From NCBI GenBank assembly GCA_963775875.1, contig CAVZKP010000022.1, positions 1 through 64,000 of the forward strand: 64,000 nucleotides of DNA, given 5' to 3'. Both the position numbers and the translations under genes were made by a program. Of this stretch, positions 8,937 to 18,522 are shown piece by piece; within the stretch, counting starts at the first letter, position 1, and every line of letters begins with the position of its first letter. Below the pieces are notes generated by a model. That model had not been told where the DNA came from, made no database searches, and worked only from the letters and a program-made list of their open reading frames with translations. Source of the stretch: AP-15 sp963775875 (GTDB lineage: Bacteria; Pseudomonadota; Alphaproteobacteria; ATCC43930; CGMCC-115725).

Positions 8937-10102
8937 TCAGCCGAGCGCCAGCGGCTCGCCGTCGACCAGCACATGGCTGCAGGCGAGGCGGCGGGCTTCT
9001 GCTCGCCAATCGGCGGCCGGCTCGAGTGCGGCAACGGTGATCCAACCCCGGCCGCGCAAGGCGCCGGCGTGGCTGCGGTCGGTGCCGAGCGGCAGCAGCA
9101 GCCGGCGCGGCGCTGGCATATCAGGCAAAGTCCGCAGAATCGTGTCGGTATAGAGCGTGAAGCCGGTAGCCGGCTCGGGCGCGGCCGGGTCGCCAGCCTG
9201 GTAACGCCCGCCGCGGCCCAGTTCCCCACCCGAGCCGCATGCGGCAGCGCTGCCGGCGAAGAACGTAAAGCTGATCCCGGTATGATATTCGAAGCCGCGG
9301 TTTTCGACCGGGTCGACCGTCACCTTCAGATCGGGCGCCGCCGCTGCGAGCCCATCGAGCACAACCCCGAGCCGCAGTCTTTCGGCCCGCGCCCGCGGTG
9401 GAAGCTTCAAGCGATCGAGGGCAGCCAGCGCCGCCTCGGCGGGCCCGGCCGCCGCCAGCAGCCGGCCCAGCAAATTGCCGCCCTCGCCCGCCGTTGCCGC
9501 GACCGCGGCGGCGTCCTTGTGGTCGAGCGCGGCCCGCAATGCCGCCGCAGGTTCGCCGACGATGCCATAGGCCTCGGCCACCGCCGACACCAGGGTCGGC
9601 AGGGTAATATCGACCGACAGACGCGGTACACCGAGCGCGGCCAGCGCCTCGCGCGGCGATCGCAATCGCCTCGACATCGGCGGCGGGCCCCGCGGCGCCG
9701 ATCAGCTCGGCGCCGACCTGGCCGATCTGGCGCTCGGGCCGGATCTCCGATGCCTTTGACCCGCAGCACCTGGCCGGCGTAGCTGAGTCGCAGCGGCCGC
9801 GGCGCGTCGCCGAGCCGGGTGGCCGCGATGCGGGCGATCTGCGGGGTCATGTCGGCGCGCACCCCGATCATGCGGTGCGAGCCCGGATCCATCGTGCGAA
9901 AGGTCGCGCTCGCCATCGTCGCGCCGGCGCCCGCCAGCAGCGTCTCCTCGAACTCGACGAGCGGCGGCTTGACCCGCTGATAGCCATGCGCGGCTAAGGT
10001 TGCCATCAGCCGGGCTACGACCTGCGCCTCGGCCTCGGCCTCGGGCGGCAGCAAATCGTGCATACCGGTCGGCAGCAGCGCCGGGTGCGGAACGTCGTTC
10101 AT
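8937..10102 (-). CDS. hisZ: ATP phosphoribosyltransferase regulatory subunit HisZ (two frameshifts)
   Basis: HisZ is a class II aminoacyl-tRNA-synthetase-like protein without tRNA activity that partners the short HisG in the first step of histidine synthesis. The N-terminus has LPTGMHDLLPPEAEAE, followed by the class II motif segment RTMDPGSHRMIGVRADMTPQIARI, and FEYHTGISFTFF later (all cited as landmarks). Removing one base near 9665 and 9749 gives about 388 residues. The hisZ stop is only 11 bases before the purA start and its end contains the purA ribosome site, so the two are an operon. hisG is not in the window. Confidence 0.88.
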
Positions 10103-10217
10103 CCTGGCAGTTTGCACCACCCCGGTGCGGAGCACACGGGGAAAGAACAGCAGCGCAGCGCCCAACCCGGACGCGGTCCCAGCGGCACCCGCTCGAGCCG
10201 TGCCGATGGGTGCCGGT

Positions 10218-11813
10218 TCAGAACCGCATCGCTTTGACCTGGATCACATTGGGCAGGCCGTGCACCGTGTCGAGCAGCGCCGGGGTCAACGGCTGGTCGA
10301 CCTCGACGAGACAGATTGCGTCCTGCCCGGGCGCGGTCCGGCCGAGGTGAAAGGTCGCAATATTGACCGACGCAGCGCCCATGGTCTGGCCCAGCGCGCC
10401 GATAAAGCCCGGCTTGTCGAGATTGCGCACGAACAGCATGTTGCCGCCGAGCTCGGCTTCGAGCGGGATGCCCTCGACCGAGACCAGGCGCGGCTTGTCG
10501 CCGCCGAACAGGGTGCCGGCAACCTCGCGCGCGCGCCGCTCGGCGGGTGGGCCGTTCGGGGTCACCACGACCCGGATCAGGGTCTGATAATCACCGGGCT
10601 CGGCGCGGCGGGTTTCGCTGACCCGGATGTCGCGGTCGCGGCAGATCACCGCCGCATTGACCATATTGACGCTGGCCAGTTGCGGCGACAGCAGCGCGGT
10701 CAGCACGATCGCGGTCAACGGCTTGACGTTGAGCTCGGCGATCGCACCCTCGTACTCGACTGCGACGGCGGTGATGCCGCTCTCGGTCAGCTGGCCGGCA
10801 AAGCTGCCGAGCTGCTCGGCGAGCTTGATATAGGGCCGGATCCGCCTGGCCTCCTCGGCGGTCAAGCGAAGGTACGTTGACGGCATTGGAAATAGCGCCG
10901 GTCAGCAGAAAATCGGCCATCTGCTCGGCAATCTGCACCGCCACGTTCTCCTGCGCCTCGGCCGTGGCGGCGCCGAGATGCGGGGTGGCGACGACGTTGT
11001 CGCGGCCGAATAGCGGGTTCTTGCGCGCCGGCTCCTCGACAAAGACATCGATCGCCGCCCCGGCGACCTGGCCGCTGTCGAGGGCGGCGGCGAGATCCTC
11101 TTCGACGACTAGACCGCCGCGGGCGCAATTGACCAACCGCAGCGCCCCGCTTCATCTTGGCGATCGCGGCGGCGTCGATGATGTTTTTGGTCGCTTCGGT
11201 CAGCGGCGTATGCAGGCTGACAAAATCGGCGCCGGACAGGAGCGCGTCGAGCGGCACTTTTTCGACGCCGAGATCGACCGCCCGTTCGGCCGACAGGAAC
11301 GGATCATAGGCCAGCACCTTCATGCGCAGTCCCAGCGCGCGCACCGCGACGCATGGCGCCGACATTGCCGCAGCCGATCACCCCGAGCGTCTTGCCGGTC
11401 AGCTCGACCCCCATAAAGCGCGATTTCTCCCATTTGCCAGCCTGGGTCGAGCGGTCGGCGGCCGGGATCTGCCGGCACAACGCGAACAGCATCGCAATCG
11501 CGTGCTCGGCCGCGGTGGTCGAGTTGCCGTAGGGCGTGTTCATGACGACGATGCCACGCCCGGTCGCCGCGGCCACATCGATATTGTCGACGCCGATGCC
11601 GGCGCGGCCGATGATCTTGAGTTCGGGCGCATGCGTGAGCAGCTCGGCCGTGACCTTGGTCGCCGAGCGCACGGCGAGCCCGTCATAATCGGCGATCCGG
11701 GCTTTCAGTTCCTCGGCGCCGATCCCGGGCAGCATGTCGACCTCGATGCCCCGCGCCGCGAGGATCTCGGCCGCGCGCGGGCTCAAATCATCTGAAATCA
11801 GCACCTTTGGCAT
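10218..11813 (-). CDS. serA: D-3-phosphoglycerate dehydrogenase, long ACT-containing form (three frameshifts)
   Basis: SerA oxidises 3-phosphoglycerate, the first step of serine synthesis. The N-terminus is MPKVLISDDLSPRAAE; the NAD site is LGVIGCGNVG (about residue 145); the catalytic His/Glu region is ATPHLGAATAEAQENVA. An intervening ASB domain and a C-terminal ACT domain ending VHGLPNVIQVKAMRF bring the total to about 530 residues, the long form found in alphaproteobacteria. One base removed near 10870, 11150 and 11345 restores the frame. serC lies immediately upstream, so serine synthesis is a two-gene unit here, and its product feeds cysE. Confidence 0.92.
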
Positions 11814-11878
11814 GAAAGCTCCGTTCGATCGGATTGCGGGAGTCCGGCCCACCCCGCGGGAGAAAAGCCCGGTCCCGG

Positions 11879-13036
11879 CTACGCCGCTTTCGCGGCCCGG
11901 CGCTGCTCGTCCCAGGCCCAGTCGAGCCATGGCATCAGTGCCTCGACGTCTTCGGTCTCGACAGTGGCCCCGGTCCAGATCCGCAGGCCTGGCGGCGAGG
12001 CGCGATGGCTGGCGATGTCGTAGCCCGCGTGCTCCTTTTCGAGACGCGCGGTCATCGTTCGCACTGTCTGGAAGCGCTCGTCGGGCGACAGCGCGGTGAA
12101 CCAGGGTTCGACGATCTTGAGCTGCGGCGACGTACAGGAAATGGTCGCCGGGTCCTCGGCCAGAAACTCGATCCAGGGGACGCGCTCGACCCATCGGGCG
12201 ATCACCGCCAGATTGCGCTCCGAACGCGCGATCAGCCCGTCGAGCCCGCCGACCGACTCGGCCCATTTGAGTGAATCGAGCGCGTCCTCGACGCACAGCA
12301 TCGACGGCGTATTGATCGTCTCACCCTGGAATACGCCTTTGATCAACTTGCCCTTGGAGGTCAGCCGGAAGAGTTTCGGCAATGGCCAAGGCGGGGTGTA
12401 GCTCTCCAGCCGCTCGACCGCGCGCGGCGACAGCGCCAGCATGCCGTGCGCGGCCTCGCCGCCCAACGCCTTCTGCCACGACCAGGTCACGACATCGAGC
12501 TTGTCCCAAGGGAGCCGCATCGCAAAGACGGCCGAGGTCGCGTCGCAGATCGCCAGCCCCTCGCGGTCGGCGGCGATCCAGTCGCCGTTCGGCACGCGCA
12601 CCCCGGAAGTCGTTCCGTTCCACGGGAACACCACGTCGCGCGCCGGATCGACCTGGCGCAGATCGGGAAGCTTGCCATACGGCGCCTGCAACACCCGCAC
12701 ATCGCGAAGCTTCAGCTGCTTGACGTCGTCGATCCAGCCCTCGCCGAAATTCTCCCAGGCCAGCATGTCGACGCCGCGGGCGCCGAGCAGCGACCACATC
12801 GCGATCTCGACCGCGCCGGTATCCGATGCGGCGACAACGCCTACCTGCCAATCGGCTGGGATGCCGAGGATCGCGCGCGAGCGGTCGACGACCTCGACGA
12901 TCCGCGCCTTGCCGATGCCGGAGCGGTGCGAGCGGCCGACCAGAGCTTCCGTCAGCGCCGCCGGCGACCATCCCGGCCGTTTGGCGCAAGGACCGGACGA
13001 GAAGCAGGGGTTGCGCGGGCGCCGCGTCGGCTTCAT
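11879..13036 (-). CDS. serC: Phosphoserine aminotransferase
   Basis: SerC transaminates 3-phosphohydroxypyruvate to phosphoserine. The 385-residue frame is intact. It begins MKPTRRPRNPCFSSGPCAKRPGW, the alphaproteobacterial SerC start (landmark), and the PLP lysine is in SWQKALGGEAAHG near residue 195. The FPWNGTTSGVRVPNGDW segment is also typical. An in-frame upstream ATG exists, but the site AAGGAA eight bases before 13036 and the conserved start support this choice. serA follows 65 bases downstream. Confidence 0.92.
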   Translation of the reverse strand: MKPTRRPRNPCFSSGPCAKRPGWSPAALTEALVGRSHRSGIGKARIVEVVDRSRAILGIPADWQVGVVAASDTGAVEIAMWSLLGARGVDMLAWENFGEGWIDDVKQLKLRDVRVLQAPYGKLPDLRQVDPARDVVFPWNGTTSGVRVPNGDWIAADREGLAICDATSAVFAMRLPWDKLDVVTWSWQKALGGEAAHGMLALSPRAVERLESYTPPWPLPKLFRLTSKGKLIKGVFQGETINTPSMLCVEDALDSLKWAESVGGLDGLIARSERNLAVIARWVERVPWIEFLAEDPATISCTSPQLKIVEPWFTALSPDERFQTVRTMTARLEKEHAGYDIASHRASPPGLRIWTGATVETEDVEALMPWLDWAWDEQRRAAKAA

Positions 13037-13060
13037 CACGCCATTCCTTAATAAATCGAG

Positions 13061-13094
13061 TTGGCCCATCAAGGGCCTGTTCCGCGCCGGAACT
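13061..13094 (-). promoter_or_regulatory. Hairpins in the serC leader
   Basis: Two short perfect hairpins precede serC: GGCCC-atcaa-GGGCC at 13063-13077 and TTCCG-cgc-CGGAA at 13080-13092. The first lies 27 bases before the start codon. Leader structures upstream of serC are known in alphaproteobacteria (the serC RNA motif), but I could not confirm that these stems match that consensus. Confidence 0.3.
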
Positions 13095-13174
13095 TATGGT
13101 CGCGGTCGGGCGGCGTCAATGCGGCGGGGCGGCACTTTACCTTGAATCCCGTGTGCTGAGCGCGCCAGGAAGGC

Positions 13175-14830
13175 TCAGCCATCCTGTCTGAGGCGGCTCG
13201 GCAGCAGTTCGCCGCGCTGCTCGAGAACCGGATAGGCGGCGGCGGCGATATGCGCGTTGATCCGCTTCAGGTCGCGCAGCAGGTCGAGGTGGAGCGCGCT
13301 GGTCTCGACGCTCTCGACCCGGCCGGCGCGGATGCGGGCAAAATGCGCTTCGGTCGCGCGGGTTTCGAGGTCGCGGAACACTTCCTTCTCGCCGAGCAGT
13401 TCACGCGCGGCGCGCACATCGCCGGTCATGAACACCGCAGCGGCGGTGCGCATGTTGGTCGCCAGGCGCCCCAGCATCTGACGGAGTTCGGTCGTTCCTT
13501 CGGCCGAGAAGGCGAGATTGCGCTTTACCCGCTTGGCGAGATTTGCCGCCACCCCCCGTTCGACGATGTCGCCGGCGTGTTCGAGGTTGGTGATGAATGC
13601 GAGGATCTCGGACAACCGATGGTCATCCTCGAAGTCGAGGGCTTCGTGGTCGAGTGAGGTCAGATAGGCCTTGATCGCACTGTTGAGCCGATCGAGCACA
13701 TCGTCGAGCCGTTTTGTTTCGATGATTCGCTTGCGGTCGCCGCGATCGAGCGCATCGAGCGCGGCGTGCAGCATCGTTTCCAGGACGTCGGCCATGCGCA
13801 ACGCCTCGCGTGAGGCGGCGGCGAGCGCAACGGCGGGGATTTCGAGCGCGGCGGCATCGAGATAAACCGGGCGCGAGGGGTCGGCCGGGGCGGCGCGGGC
13901 CGGCAACATCCATTTCAGTAACCGGCTGAAGGATCCCAGCACCGGGAAGAACAGCGTTGCCGTCACCAGGTTGAAAAGGGTGTGGAAATCGGCGACCGCG
14001 CGAGCGGGGTTCGGCTCCAGCGAAATGAGCCAGGGGCCGATCACGCCGAGCAACGCCAGGCCGAGGCCACAGCCGACCGCCCGGTTCAGCAGGTTGCCGA
14101 TCGGCAGCCGCTTGGCTGCCGGATCGCCGCCGGAGCCGGCCTCGAACAGCGGGTTCAGAGCGGTGCCCAGATTGGCGCCGAGGACGAGGGCAAAAGCCGC
14201 TTCCGGCGGCACCACCCCCTGCGCCGCAAGCGACATGATCAGCAGCACGACGGCGACGCTCGAATGCGCTGCCCAGGTGAATGCCGCGGCCACGATCACG
14301 TCGATCACCGGCACCGTCGTGATCATGCCGAGCAGCAGCCGCAGGCTCGGCACATCTTCGTAGGGCGTCAGCAGCGTAAGCAGCTGGCCGAGCGCAATCA
14401 GCATCAACCCGAGGCCGATCCCGACCCGTCCGAGATCGCGGGTGCGGGTAAGGCCGCCGCGGCGGAACATCATCACCCCGACCAGGATGAAAAGCGGCGC
14501 GACCCGGGTGACGTCAAAAGACAACAGTTGCACGATCAGGGTGGTGCCGACATTGGCGCCAAGCATCGCGGACAGCCCGGGCGCCAGATCGACCAGTCCG
14601 CCGGCGGCAAAGCCGGTGACCATCAGTCCGGTCGCGGTGCTGCTCTGCAAGACCGCGGTGATCCCGAGACCGGCCAGAAACGCCTTGCCGCGGCTGCCGA
14701 GCGCCGCTCCGAGAGCGCGCCGCAGGTTCGGCCCGAACGCGCGCTGGATGCCGCTCTGGACCATATGCACGCCCCAGAGCAGCAGCGCGATCGAACCGGC
14801 AAGGTCGATCAGGGTCAGGCTGGTGCCCAT
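13175..14830 (-). CDS. Na/Pi-cotransporter II family protein with C-terminal PhoU-like domain
   Basis: The 551-residue inner-membrane protein has the duplicated NptA/Na-Pi repeat: GITAVLQSSTATGLMVTGF near residue 55 and the second inverted copy around TWAAHSSVAVVLLIMSLAAQG near residue 185, each with the family's QSS-type signature, followed by further membrane helices. From about residue 340 a helical PhoU-like domain (ALRMADVLETMLHAALDAL and later coiled segments) is fused. The family is proposed to move phosphate or act in phosphate signalling. The frame is intact. Its nearest upstream gene is 300 bases away, so it is probably expressed alone. Confidence 0.88.
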   Translation of the reverse strand: MGTSLTLIDLAGSIALLLWGVHMVQSGIQRAFGPNLRRALGAALGSRGKAFLAGLGITAVLQSSTATGLMVTGFAAGGLVDLAPGLSAMLGANVGTTLIVQLLSFDVTRVAPLFILVGVMMFRRGGLTRTRDLGRVGIGLGLMLIALGQLLTLLTPYEDVPSLRLLLGMITTVPVIDVIVAAAFTWAAHSSVAVVLLIMSLAAQGVVPPEAAFALVLGANLGTALNPLFEAGSGGDPAAKRLPIGNLLNRAVGCGLGLALLGVIGPWLISLEPNPARAVADFHTLFNLVTATLFFPVLGSFSRLLKWMLPARAAPADPSRPVYLDAAALEIPAVALAAASREALRMADVLETMLHAALDALDRGDRKRIIETKRLDDVLDRLNSAIKAYLTSLDHEALDFEDDHRLSEILAFITNLEHAGDIVERGVAANLAKRVKRNLAFSAEGTTELRQMLGRLATNMRTAAAVFMTGDVRAARELLGEKEVFRDLETRATEAHFARIRAGRVESVETSALHLDLLRDLKRINAHIAAAAYPVLEQRGELLPSRLRQDG

Positions 14831-15133
14831 CGTTGCCTCCTCGCGCGATGCTCCGTTCGGCCTGGTGGACAGGCATCATTACGCCGGAAGCACCGGTCGG
14901 CCAACCCCGGTCGACCGCAACTGCGGAGCGCGCGAACCGCTAGGCCGGTGTCTACCAATGATGGCGCCGGCATCGCGAGTTTGCCGGCGCCGGATTGTCG
15001 CCGGCTTTGTGGATCGCTTGGTGCTGACGCCGCTGCAGATCGTTCTCGGCGACATGCACGGGCTCGACACCCTGCGTTACCAGCCGATCAAGGTGGAAGG
15101 CCGACGACGCCGGCTTCGCTCCCGGCTATCGCC
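14831..15133. other. Intergenic stretch between the Na/Pi protein and queE
   Basis: This 303-base gap has no full gene. It contains a short rightward-reading remnant of a bd-type oxidase subunit (listed separately) and otherwise nothing I recognise. Confidence 0.6.
15000..15100 (+). pseudogene. Remnant of cytochrome bd oxidase subunit I (CydA/CioA)
   Basis: A frame of about 34 residues reads RLVLTPLQIVLGDMHG then LDTLRYQPIKVEG. It closely resembles the CioA/CydA segment in which GDLHGLNTLEHQPAK contains part of the quinol-binding loop. Sequence on both sides has no further similarity that I can see, so only this fragment survives. It is probably the scar of a lost cyd operon. A chance match is possible because the segment is short. 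Confidence 0.5.
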
Positions 15134-15766
15134 TCAGCGAAAGCCGATCAGCTTGTGGGTCTGGAGGCTGAGCTGCCAGCGCGGATGAGTATGGCAGAAC
15201 GCCATCGCCAGTTCGGTGTTGCGGGCGTGATCGGGGCCGTCCATCGGCTGCACCGAAAAGCGGCGAAACCCGAGACCGGCGAAGTCGAGCGGGTCGAGCC
15301 CGGACTGCGGCACCACGATCTTCAGCTCGTCGCCCGTCTCAACCACCAGCCGGGCGCCGGCTTTGGGGCTGACGCAGACCCAGTCGAGCCCGTCCGGCAG
15401 CGGGACCGTGCCGTTGGTTTCAACCGCGATCTCGAACCCGCGCGCATGCAAGGCGTCGATCAGCGGCGGATCGAGTTGGAGCAGCGGCTCGCCGCCGGTG
15501 CAGACGACAAAGCGCGCCGCCCCGCCCGCCGGCCAGAGCTCCGCCACCTTGGCGGCGAGCGTCTCGGCATCAGGGTAGCGGCCGCCCTCGCTGCCGTCGG
15601 TGCCGACAAAATCCGTGTCGCAAAAGGAACAAACCGCCCGCAGCCGGCCCTCTTCGCGCCCCGACCACAGATTGCACCCGGCAAAGCGGCAAAACACCGA
15701 TGGCCGCCCGGTCTGCGCCCCTTCGCCTTGCAGCGTATAGAAGATTTCCTTTACCGCGTAGCTCAT
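15134..15766 (-). CDS. queE: 7-carboxy-7-deazaguanine synthase QueE
   Basis: QueE is a radical-SAM enzyme that contracts the ring of carboxytetrahydropterin in queuosine synthesis. The 210-residue protein begins MSYAVKEIFYTLQGEG. The cluster cysteines are in CRFAGCNLW (about residue 31) and, after an insertion, VCSFCDTDF, which is the C-x14-C-x2-C arrangement of the proteobacterial short QueE. SAM-binding TGGEPLLQLD follows near residue 95. The start at 15766 overlaps the queC stop as ATGA; an earlier in-frame ATG lies inside queC and is less likely. Confidence 0.93.
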   Translation of the reverse strand: MSYAVKEIFYTLQGEGAQTGRPSVFCRFAGCNLWSGREEGRLRAVCSFCDTDFVGTDGSEGGRYPDAETLAAKVAELWPAGGAARFVVCTGGEPLLQLDPPLIDALHARGFEIAVETNGTVPLPDGLDWVCVSPKAGARLVVETGDELKIVVPQSGLDPLDFAGLGFRRFSVQPMDGPDHARNTELAMAFCHTHPRWQLSLQTHKLIGFR

Positions 15767-16503
15767 GACGAAGCCTGCGCGGCAGCGAAGCCTTCCCACC
15801 CGTGCTTGCGCAGCATGCAGGCCGGGCACTGGCCGCAGCCATAACCCCAATCGTGGCGATGCGTGCGGTCGCCGAGATAGCAGCTATGGGTCTCGTCGCG
15901 GATCAATGTTACCAACAGGTTGCCGCCGAGATCGCGGGCCAGCGCCCAGGTGGCAGCCTTATCGCGCCACATCAACGGTGTGTGGATCACGAAGCGATGA
16001 TCCATGCCGAGCGACAAGGTTGCCTGCAATGCCTTCAACGTGTCGTCACGACAATCCGGATAACCCGAGTAATCGGTCTCGCACATACCGCCGACGAGAT
16101 GACGCGCGCCGCGCCGGTAGCCGACCGCTGCCGCCAGGGTGAAAAACATCAGGTTGCGGCCGGGCACAAAGGTATTCGGCAAGCCGCCTTGGTCAAAGAT
16201 AATCGAGCTCTCGCGGGTCAGCGCCGTATCGCTGAGCTGCCCCAGCACGCCGAGATCGATCAGGTGATCCGCCCCGAGCCGGTCATTCCAGGCCGAAAAC
16301 TCGCACCTCAGGCGATCGAGCACCGTCGCCCGGCAATCGAGCTCGATGCGGTGACGCTGGCGATAGTCGAAGCCGATCGTTTCGACCTCGGCAAAGCGCT
16401 CCAGCGCCCAGGCGAGGCATGTCGCTGAATCCTGGCCGCCGGAAAGGAGGACCAACGCTTTTTCCGGGCGGATATCTACGACATGGCGGGGAACTGCAGT
16501 CAC
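15763..16503 (-). CDS. queC: 7-cyano-7-deazaguanine synthase QueC
   Basis: QueC converts the QueE product to preQ0 in an ATP-dependent step. The 246-residue protein has the PP-loop LLSGGQDSATCLAWA near residue 19 and the C-terminal zinc site: a cysteine in HSCYLGD, then C-G-x-C-PAC in GYGCGQCPACMLRK. The GMCETDYSGYPDCR segment is also family-typical. It is the first gene of a queC-queE pair. The other queuosine genes are not in the window. Confidence 0.94.
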   Translation of the reverse strand: MTAVPRHVVDIRPEKALVLLSGGQDSATCLAWALERFAEVETIGFDYRQRHRIELDCRATVLDRLRCEFSAWNDRLGADHLIDLGVLGQLSDTALTRESSIIFDQGGLPNTFVPGRNLMFFTLAAAVGYRRGARHLVGGMCETDYSGYPDCRDDTLKALQATLSLGMDHRFVIHTPLMWRDKAATWALARDLGGNLLVTLIRDETHSCYLGDRTHRHDWGYGCGQCPACMLRKHGWEGFAAAQASS

Positions 16504-16566
16504 GCGCCACGAAATAGGGCCTCGGCCGGTCTAGATCAACAAAGGCCGCGATCCGGCCTCCATCCG

Positions 16567-16890
16567 CTAACGGCGGACTAGGCTGGCGACCAGAAAGCCG
16601 ACCGCAAAAGCGATCGCCAGACTGGTGATCGGATTGTGTTCGACCTGCTCCGAAACCGTGCCGACCGCGCGCTCGCCTTGCGCGCGCAGTTCTTTAGCCA
16701 TCTCGGTTGCTCGCTCCTGCGCGGTCTGCGCCCATTGCTCGCTTGCTTGTGCCAGATCGCGGATCGATTGCGACGCCTGGTCGACAACCGAACGCAGCTT
16801 GTCGACCGCATCGCTCGCCGGGCCGAAGCTGAACCCGCCACCACCGCCGTCGCCGCTTGGATGTTCGCCGGTTTCCTGTTTTTCCGTCAT
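16567..16890 (-). CDS. DUF883-like ElaB/YqjD-type membrane-anchored protein
   Basis: The 107-residue protein has a Gly-rich N-terminus, a long amphipathic helix rich in Gln, Ala and Glu (about residues 25-80) and a single C-terminal membrane segment ending FLVASLVRR. The NPITSLAIAFAVGFLVA core is the signature of YqjD/ElaB proteins, which tail-anchor in the inner membrane and can bind ribosomes in stationary phase in E. coli. The start at 16890 was chosen over upstream ATGs because MTEKQ follows a purine-rich site. It is divergent from the next gene. Confidence 0.72.
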   Translation of the reverse strand: MTEKQETGEHPSGDGGGGGFSFGPASDAVDKLRSVVDQASQSIRDLAQASEQWAQTAQERATEMAKELRAQGERAVGTVSEQVEHNPITSLAIAFAVGFLVASLVRR

Positions 16891-17027
16891 GACTGCCTCT
16901 TTCCTCGTCAGGTTGTACATCGCGATCATGACGGAAAACGTCTGGCGCGGCGAAATGCTCCGCATCCTTTGCCGCAACGATCGGCGGCGTTGATATAGTG
17001 GTCGCCGATTACGCTGTCGGAGGCGTC

Positions 17028-18512
17028 ATGACCACCAACCTCAATCCCTACCTGGCGCTGGGCGTGCGGCCGTTCATCAATTGCTGCAGCGTGCGCACGA
17101 TGCATGGCGGCAGCCTGATGCTGCCGCAGGTGCGCGCGGCGATGGCCGAGGCGTCGCGCTGGTTCGTCAATCTCGACGAACTGATGGAGGCCGCCGCCAA
17201 CCGTCTGGCCGAGTTGACCGGAGCCGAATGGGGCATCGTCACCTGCGGCAGTGCGGCGGCGGTGGCGCTCGGGACCGCGGCCTGCGTCGCCGGCAACGAT
17301 CCGGTCCGCATGCTGCGTCTGCCGTTTACCGAAGGCATGGTCAACCGGGTCATCATCCCGAAGCGCCAGCGGTTCGCCTATGACCAGGCGGTGCGGATGA
17401 TCGGCTGCCATATCGTCGAAATCGACACCCGCGAGGACCTCGACCGGGCGCTCGAAGAGCCGGTGGCGATGGTCGTGCTGCTCGGCAAGCAGGAGCACCT
17501 GACCAGCGTGCGGCTCGAGGAAATCGCCGCCGTGGTCAAGCCGCGCGGCATCCCGATCATGGTCGATGCCGCCTCCGAGCATCTCGAACGGCCGAGCCCG
17601 TGGCTGGTGCGCGGCGCCGATCTCGTTGTCTACAGCGGCGGCAAGTTTCTGCGCGGCCCGCAGACCAGCGGGCTGCTGCTCGGGTCAAAGCCGCTCGTCG
17701 AGGCGGCATGGCGCAACGCCTCGCCGCATCAGGCGCTGGGCCGGCCGATGAAGGTGTCGAAGGAGGACATCATCGGCGTGCTGGCTGCGGTCGAATATTG
17801 GTTCGAGGGGCGCGACAGCCCGGCCGAGCGTCAGCAATGGTACGATGACTGCGCCGTCATCGCCGAATGTGTCGGACGGATGCCGAAGGTCCGCAGCGAG
17901 ATCATCGAGCCCGAGGGCGTCGACCTGGTGCCGCGGCTTCGCATCTCTTGGGACCTCTGGCACTATCCGCTCCTTGGTCTCGGACTGCGACAGCGTGTGC
18001 TCGACGGCGAGCCGCGCATCATGCTCGACGATAATTCGGCGACTGAGGACGGAATCGATATCGACCCGTTCCAGCTGCAGCCCGGCGAGGCGGCGCAGGT
18101 CGGCAATGCCATAGCCGCGGCGCTGCGCGAGGCCGGTAGTGCGGCGCCCGAGCGTTCGGCGCCGCCGCCGCCAGCCGAAATCGCCGGCGAATGGGAATTG
18201 CGCGTCGATTTTCTGCAAGGTTCGCGAATCCATCGGCTCGTGCTCGAACAGCGCGGCCCGCAGCTCGCCGGTCATCAGCGCTCGGCTCAGTTCGAGGGGC
18301 CGGTCCAAGGTTGGCTCGACGGCAATCTGGTGCAGCTCTCGTTCGCCGCGCGCTACGAGGCGAGCACGATCGCCTTTCTTTTCGAAGGCGAAGTGCGTGA
18401 TCGAGAAATGAGCGGCACCGCCGTGCTCGGCGCCGCCAGCGACCAGAATTACGGCATCGTCAACCGCGGCCAGTTCGGCGCCGGCCGCTGGCAGGCCGAG
18501 CGCGTGGCATAA
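17028..18512 (+). CDS. SelA/DgaE-like PLP-dependent enzyme with C-terminal extension
   Basis: The 494-residue protein is a fold-type I PLP enzyme of the SelA-like group that includes D-glucosaminate-6-phosphate ammonia-lyase. It begins with a conserved RPFINCCSVRTMHGGSLM segment; VTCGSAAAVALGTAAC lies near residue 75, and the PLP lysine is in YSGGKFLRGPQTSG near residue 208. Residues beyond about 385 form a roughly 110-residue extension with beta-rich sequence (GEWELRVDFLQGS and repeated short strands) that the core family does not need. The GGAGG site five bases before 17028 fixes the start. It is probably an aminotransferase or lyase on an amino sugar or amino acid; the substrate is unknown. 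Confidence 0.72.
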   Translation: MTTNLNPYLALGVRPFINCCSVRTMHGGSLMLPQVRAAMAEASRWFVNLDELMEAAANRLAELTGAEWGIVTCGSAAAVALGTAACVAGNDPVRMLRLPFTEGMVNRVIIPKRQRFAYDQAVRMIGCHIVEIDTREDLDRALEEPVAMVVLLGKQEHLTSVRLEEIAAVVKPRGIPIMVDAASEHLERPSPWLVRGADLVVYSGGKFLRGPQTSGLLLGSKPLVEAAWRNASPHQALGRPMKVSKEDIIGVLAAVEYWFEGRDSPAERQQWYDDCAVIAECVGRMPKVRSEIIEPEGVDLVPRLRISWDLWHYPLLGLGLRQRVLDGEPRIMLDDNSATEDGIDIDPFQLQPGEAAQVGNAIAAALREAGSAAPERSAPPPPAEIAGEWELRVDFLQGSRIHRLVLEQRGPQLAGHQRSAQFEGPVQGWLDGNLVQLSFAARYEASTIAFLFEGEVRDREMSGTAVLGAASDQNYGIVNRGQFGAGRWQAERVA

Positions 18513-18522
18513 GGATCGGCCG

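Noticed and set aside
13982..15844. A 620-codon rightward open frame opposite the Na/Pi protein and queE
   Set aside because: Low-complexity, Arg/Gln/His-rich translation typical of the antisense of GC-rich genes; the real genes on the other strand have clear motifs. Only the short CydA-like piece within it is kept.
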